Below are positions 6,220 through 8,980 of a DNA stretch of 8,980 nt, piece by piece (the first letter of the stretch is position 1; every line of letters starts with the position of its first letter). The translations under genes and the position numbers were made by a program. Under the pieces are notes generated by a model, which saw only the letters and a list, made by a program, of their open reading frames with translations, did not search any database and was not told the origin of the DNA. Source of the DNA: Modestobacter sp. (GTDB taxonomy: Bacteria > Actinomycetota > Actinomycetes > Mycobacteriales > Geodermatophilaceae); contig JAOPWO010000001.1 in NCBI GenBank assembly GCA_025965635.1, positions 1 to 8,980 of the forward strand. Direction: 5' to 3'.

Positions 6220-7491
6220 TCAGGCCGCCCGGGTGCGCAGGTCGGCCGCGGGGAACGGCGGCCGGTCGTCCAGCCGGACCGACAACCGGCCCGCGGCACG
6301 CCAGAGGCGGGCGGTCACGTCGCGGTCGGCGTCGGTGACCAGGTTGCCCATCAGCCGGAGTGCGACGGTCATCAGCAGCCGCGAGCGCATCCCCACCGGA
6401 CCGGCGGCCGGCAGCAGCCGCGGGACGGTCAGGAGGCCGGCGAGCCGGCGGGCGATGGAGAACGCCTCGCCGTAGTGCCGGCGGAGCGTCGCCGGCCAGG
6501 CCAGCGACCAGTCGTCCTCGTGCAGCAGCCCGGCCAGCGTCCGGCCGGTCTCCATGCCGTAGTCGATGCCCTCACCGTTGAGCGGGTTGACGCAGCCCGC
6601 CGCGTCGCCGACCAGCGCCCAGTTGCGGCCGGCCACTCCGGACACCGCCCCGCCCATCGGCAGCAGCGCCGAGGCCTTGGCCCGCACCTCCCCCGACAGC
6701 TGCCACTCCTCGCGGCGTCCGCCGGCGTAGAAGTCCAGCAGCGACCGCAGCTGCACCCCGGCGGGCCGCTTCGCCGTCGCCAGCGTGCCGACGCCGATGT
6801 TCACCTCACCCCCACCGAGCGGGAAGACCCAGCCGTAGCCGGACAGCAGCTCTCCCCCGTCGCCGCGCAGCTCCAGGTGCGAGGAGATCCACTCGTCGTC
6901 GCTGCGTCCGGAGGCCACGTAGCCGCGGGCGGCCACCCCGTAGGCGGTGTCCCGGTGCCACTCCCGTCCGAGCACGCGGCCGAGCGGGGACCGGGCGCCG
7001 TCGGCGACGACCAGCCGACGGCAGGCGACGGTCGTCGTCGTCCCGTCCGGACGGCGGAACACCACCCCGGACACCCGGTCGCCGTCCCGCTCGACGTCGA
7101 CGGCCCGGGCGCCCTCCAGCGGCTGCGCGCCGTCGTCGAGGGCGACCTGCCGGATCCGGGCGTCCAGTTCGGTGCGCGGGACCGCCCCGCCGTGGTCGGG
7201 CAGCGACCCACCCGGCCAGGGCAGCAGCAGTTCCTGGCCGAAACCGGCAGCCCGCAGTCCGCGGTTGCGGCCCTGGGCACGAACCCAGTCGCCGAGGCCC
7301 AGGTGGTCCAGCTCGGCGATCGCCCGAGGGGTCAGCCCGTCGCCGCAGGTCTTGTCCCGCGGGAAGACGGCGACGTCGGCGAGGACCACGTCCGCACCTG
7401 CGCGGGCGGCCCAGGCCGCGGCCGCCGAGCCGGCCGGGCCGGCGCCGACCACGAGGACGTCGGTCTCGGTGGGCTCGACGTCGGCGGTCAC
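6220..7491 (-). CDS. Geranylgeranyl reductase family flavoprotein, MenJ-like menaquinone reductase
   Basis: A 423-residue FAD-dependent oxidoreductase of the geranylgeranyl reductase family. Visible parts are the FAD-binding GAGPAG (16-21), PRDKTCGDGLTPRA (44-57), VADGARSPLGR (162-172), and the second FAD motif GDAAGCVNPLNGEGIDYG (295-312). The hydrophobic, basic C-terminal region (about 344-400) suggests attachment to the membrane. The sequence resembles mycobacterial MenJ (Rv0561c), which saturates one isoprene unit of the menaquinone side chain; partly saturated menaquinones such as MK-9(H4) are typical of Geodermatophilaceae. Reduction of another prenyl lipid is possible. The GTG at 7491 is preferred because the GxGxxG strand begins about 10 residues in; no Shine-Dalgarno site is seen, but GACACT ends 7 bases before it. 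The gap to the upstream isomerase family gene is 61 bases. Confidence 0.92.
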   Translation of the reverse strand: MTADVEPTETDVLVVGAGPAGSAAAAWAARAGADVVLADVAVFPRDKTCGDGLTPRAIAELDHLGLGDWVRAQGRNRGLRAAGFGQELLLPWPGGSLPDHGGAVPRTELDARIRQVALDDGAQPLEGARAVDVERDGDRVSGVVFRRPDGTTTTVACRRLVVADGARSPLGRVLGREWHRDTAYGVAARGYVASGRSDDEWISSHLELRGDGGELLSGYGWVFPLGGGEVNIGVGTLATAKRPAGVQLRSLLDFYAGGRREEWQLSGEVRAKASALLPMGGAVSGVAGRNWALVGDAAGCVNPLNGEGIDYGMETGRTLAGLLHEDDWSLAWPATLRRHYGEAFSIARRLAGLLTVPRLLPAAGPVGMRSRLLMTVALRLMGNLVTDADRDVTARLWRAAGRLSVRLDDRPPFPAADLRTRAA

Positions 7492-7498
7492 ACGACCC

Positions 7499-7518
7499 AG
7501 TGTCCCTGCCTCGCGAGG
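7499..7518 (-). promoter_or_regulatory. Promoter region of the prenyl reductase gene with a palindrome
   Basis: GACACT on the minus strand (7499-7504) ends 7 bases before the GTG at 7491 and carries the two key -10 bases. A perfect 10-bp palindrome, CCTCGCGAGG (7509-7518), lies just upstream, where the spacer between -35 and -10 would be. It could be an operator; no -35 match is visible. Confidence 0.3.
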
Positions 7519-7527
7519 ACGGGAGGT

Positions 7528-7547
7528 GACCCCCCTGCAGGGAGGTC
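7528..7547 (-). terminator. Hairpin terminator after the maleylpyruvate isomerase family gene
   Basis: An 8-bp stem (arms 7528-7535 and 7540-7547, loop TGCA) starts six bases past the stop codon of the isomerase family gene. In minus-strand RNA all eight pairs form, including one G-U; the plus strand would have a C-A mismatch, so the element fits termination on the minus strand. No T tract follows. Confidence 0.5.
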
Positions 7548-7552
7548 CTTCC

Positions 7553-8215
7553 TCAGCCGAACAGCGGGAACCGGGACACCGCGGGCCCGAGCTCCAGCCG
7601 GTCGGCCGCGGTCAGCCGGTCGCGCCCGGTGGCGCGCCGGGCGGCGGTGGCGTCGTCCCACCGGTCCGGCAGCGGCCCCCCGGCCAGTTCCTCGAGGACC
7701 CGCCGCACCTCGGCCAGCGCCTCCTGCGCCGGCCCGGGCCGGTCCAGCTGGGCGACGAGGTCCAGGTGGTGGACGGCGGCCTCGACGACGAGCGTGGACA
7801 GCAGGTCGGCCACGGTCAGCACGCGGCGCTGGGTGCGCACCCGGTCGTCGGCGTCCAGCCGGCCCGCAGCCACCCCCACCGCTGCCGCCGTCTCGGCGTA
7901 CCGGGCGGCGACGCCGGCCATCCCGCCCTGCGTGCTCGCCGCGATCCTGGTGCTCCACAGCTCCTCGTCGTCGCCGGGCACGGGCGGCCGCCAGGCCGTC
8001 CAGTAGCTGACCGCGTCGGTGTCGACCGGCCCGGCCGCAGGCGTGGCCAGGGCCACGAGTGCCCGACGGGCGTCGCCGAGCAGGTGGAACCCGAGGTCGA
8101 CGGGCGTCCAGCCGGCGCACCCGGTGGGCTGCCACCCCTCCTGGTCGGTCAGGGAGGACAACAGCGACGACAGGTCGTCGTACGTGATGCGCAGCAGCGC
8201 CGCGGAACCGGGCAT
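7553..8215 (-). CDS. Maleylpyruvate isomerase family mycothiol-dependent enzyme
   Basis: A 220-residue protein of the mycothiol-dependent maleylpyruvate isomerase family (TIGR03083 type). These DinB-like four-helix proteins use a bound metal and mycothiol, the low-molecular-weight thiol of Actinobacteria. The N-terminal block (TGCAGWTPVDLGFHLLGDARRA, 31-52, broken here only for description) carries H44, and EAAVHHLDLVAQL (145-157) carries E145 and H149. This H...E-x3-H set matches the metal triad known in Corynebacterium glutamicum MDMPI (His52, Glu144, His148), so the protein is probably active, though most family members have unknown substrates. The ATG at 8215 fits the family N-terminus; the frame stays open to 8524, but that part overlaps the upstream gene. 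No clear Shine-Dalgarno site is present. The gaps are 56 bases upstream and 61 downstream. Confidence 0.85.
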   Translation of the reverse strand: MPGSAALLRITYDDLSSLLSSLTDQEGWQPTGCAGWTPVDLGFHLLGDARRALVALATPAAGPVDTDAVSYWTAWRPPVPGDDEELWSTRIAASTQGGMAGVAARYAETAAAVGVAAGRLDADDRVRTQRRVLTVADLLSTLVVEAAVHHLDLVAQLDRPGPAQEALAEVRRVLEELAGGPLPDRWDDATAARRATGRDRLTAADRLELGPAVSRFPLFG

Positions 8216-8236
8216 CCGCCCACCCTGGCAGGTCCG

Positions 8237-8258
8237 GCGCCGGCCGGGAGCCCGGCGC
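8237..8258 (-). terminator. Possible hairpin between the ribbon-helix-helix-like gene and the isomerase family gene
   Basis: A perfect 7-bp stem (GCGCCGG 8237-8243, CCGGCGC 8252-8258, loop of 8) sits in the 56-base gap. It could end or weaken transcription from the upstream gene. The gap is almost pure G/C, so chance pairing is likely enough to keep confidence low. Confidence 0.25.
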
Positions 8259-8271
8259 GGCCGCCCCGGGG

Positions 8272-8856
8272 TCAGGTCACCTGCGGGCCGCGGCCCCGGA
8301 CCTGCTCGACCGACTCCATCGCCCGGCGCAGCTCGGTCAGCCAGTCCTCGGTGTGCTGGCCGACCAGCCGCACCGCCCAGGCGAGCGCGTCCGACCGTGA
8401 CCGGGCGACGCCGGCGTCGACCAGGGTGTCCAGGACCTGCCGCTCCGGCTGCCGCAGCCGGGTCATGACCGGGACCGACAGGGTGGTGAACAGCTCGCGG
8501 GTGTCGCCGCAGCGGGCGCCCCACGCGACGGAGCGGCCGTACCGCTCCTGGGCGGCGTCGGCGATGGCCATCCGCTGCTCGCGGGTCTGCTCACGGAACC
8601 GGGAGATCCGGCCCGCCCGGGCGGCGACCGGGTCACCCTCCCCCGCGTCCGGTTCGGCGACAACCCCGACCACGGTGATCTCGTCCCGGTCGAGGGCCAG
8701 CTCGACGGGTCCGGTGAACCACTCGTCGGGCAGCCGCCCGGCGAACCAGCCGGCCACCTCGGCGCGGTCGACCGGCGGCGGGGCATCCGCAGCCCGGCCG
8801 CGGACCCGGCCGCGACCCAGGAAGCCCTCGGGCGGGAAGCGATGGTGTGCGTGCAC
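8272..8856 (-). CDS. Conserved actinobacterial protein with ribbon-helix-helix-like C-terminus
   Basis: A 194-residue protein that I recognise as a conserved actinobacterial hypothetical, without a known function. Residues 31-66 (AEVAGWFAGRLPDEWF, then a DRDEITVVG strand) form an N-terminal part of unknown role. Residues 84-110 are charged and probably helical (FREQTREQRMAIADAAQERY). Residues 127-166 read like a ribbon-helix-helix DNA-binding unit: a short strand (VPVMTRLR), a helix (PERQVLDTLVDAGV), then SRSDALAWAVRLV. The tail to 194 is a charged helix. The GTG at 8856 is chosen because AGGAGG lies 5 bases upstream; the frame stays open to 8979, but those upstream codons lack the local G/C bias. 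A DNA-binding role is inference. A tandem 8-bp repeat just upstream could be its own operator. Confidence 0.82.
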   Translation of the reverse strand: MHAHHRFPPEGFLGRGRVRGRAADAPPPVDRAEVAGWFAGRLPDEWFTGPVELALDRDEITVVGVVAEPDAGEGDPVAARAGRISRFREQTREQRMAIADAAQERYGRSVAWGARCGDTRELFTTLSVPVMTRLRQPERQVLDTLVDAGVARSRSDALAWAVRLVGQHTEDWLTELRRAMESVEQVRGRGPQVT

Positions 8857-8861
8857 GGTGT

Positions 8862-8867
8862 CCTCCT
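8862..8867 (-). promoter_or_regulatory. Strong Shine-Dalgarno site of the ribbon-helix-helix-like gene
   Basis: AGGAGG on the minus strand lies 5 bases before the GTG at 8856. It is the best ribosome binding site in the window and decides the start of that gene. Confidence 0.7.
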
Positions 8868-8886
8868 CAGGACGACGATCCACACA

Positions 8887-8902
8887 CTGTAATCCTGTAA
8901 TC
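8887..8902. repeat. Perfect tandem 8-bp direct repeat upstream of the ribbon-helix-helix-like gene
   Basis: CTGTAATC occurs twice in a row (8887-8894 and 8895-8902). It lies in an unusually A/T-rich patch, 31-46 bases before the GTG at 8856. A -10-like TACAGT (8886-8891, minus strand) overlaps the copy nearest the gene, so a protein bound to the repeat would cover a promoter. The outer ACTG (8885-8888) and CAGT (8902-8905) bases also form a short inverted repeat. Confidence 0.5.
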
Positions 8903-8980
8903 AGTTGAGTAGTGGAGCCATCGCTGCGCCCAGGGCGGACACGTCGACCACCGGCGCCGAGCACACGGACCCCCGGCACA
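8901..8980 (-). CDS. Probable 3' end of an unidentified upstream gene, partial
   Basis: On the minus strand a frame entering from the right edge ends at TGA (8901-8903) after 25 full codons, encoding a peptide ending in SALGAAMAPLLN. Its first 17 codons in the window all end in G or C, and 21 of 25 do, which is the pattern of the real genes here; the other two frames on this strand are clearly worse. The stretch is too short to identify a family. If real, this gene ends 44 bases before the ribbon-helix-helix-like gene and its stop overlaps the tandem repeat by two bases, so the two could be co-transcribed. Confidence 0.45.
   Translation of the reverse strand, partial: CRGSVCSAPVVDVSALGAAMAPLLN

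Noticed and set aside
8216..8524. N-terminal extension of the maleylpyruvate isomerase family gene to 8524
   Set aside because: It overlaps the ribbon-helix-helix-like gene out of frame and adds Arg/Gly-rich sequence not seen in the family.
86..8908. Very long plus-strand open frames (for example 86-1243, 1817-3919, 3929-5302, 6475-8010, 6947-8908)
   Set aside because: They lie antisense to well-recognised genes, give low-complexity products rich in Gln, His, Arg and Gly, and match no family I know. Stop codons are rare by chance in such GC-rich DNA.
8857..8979. N-terminal extension of the ribbon-helix-helix-like gene to 8979
   Set aside because: The codons lose the G/C third-position bias, and AGGAGG points to the GTG at 8856.
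1..8980. Mobile elements, CRISPR array, tRNA or rRNA genes
   Set aside because: No transposase or integrase motifs, terminal inverted repeats, spaced direct repeats or RNA gene signatures were seen on either strand.

Overview
The window is a very GC-rich stretch from an actinobacterium. Nearly every third codon base in the real reading frames is G or C, several starts are GTG, and there is a mycothiol-dependent maleylpyruvate isomerase family gene. The gene content (short-chain Z-prenyl synthase beside a TrhA-like protein, a MenJ-like reductase, a PhoH2-type protein) also fits Actinobacteria. Geodermatophilaceae (Blastococcus, Geodermatophilus, Modestobacter) is my best guess for the family, but that is inference. 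All genes lie on the minus strand except trhA.

Left part (1-2990). The window opens inside a PIN-PhoH ATPase gene (phoH2 type), which runs off the left edge. Its 242-base leader can fold into hairpins, one ending two bases before the Shine-Dalgarno site. Upstream of it is a DrrAB-like ABC exporter (ATPase then permease, 2935 to 1141). The exporter has its own promoter-like site and ends in a hairpin overlapping the permease stop codon.

Middle (2991-6161). A minus-strand unit runs from a short-chain cis-prenyl diphosphate synthase, through a DUF885-type putative zinc metallopeptidase, to a 62-residue two-helix membrane protein whose start overlaps the preceding stop. A trhA/hemolysin III gene diverges from the prenyl synthase. 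As I recall it, Mycobacterium tuberculosis has the same pair as Rv1085c/Rv1086.

Right part (6162-8980). A hairpin separates trhA from the convergent MenJ-like FAD-dependent prenyl reductase. Upstream of that come a mycothiol-dependent maleylpyruvate isomerase family protein with an intact metal triad, a conserved actinobacterial protein with a ribbon-helix-helix-like C-terminus, and what looks like the last 25 codons of another gene at the right edge. A perfect tandem 8-bp repeat lies just upstream of the ribbon-helix-helix-like gene.

How the genes relate. The Z-prenyl synthase and the prenyl reductase suggest polyprenyl-lipid and menaquinone side-chain metabolism near membrane-protein genes. 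The rest is ordinary chromosomal housekeeping and transport. I see no mobile element, CRISPR array, tRNA or rRNA. The most notable structural pattern is in the start regions. Genes without a Shine-Dalgarno site or translational coupling carry a -10-like hexamer 6-7 bases before the start codon, as expected for leaderless transcripts. The three that have a clear Shine-Dalgarno site lack that arrangement as far as I checked. I found no clearly new multi-gene system.
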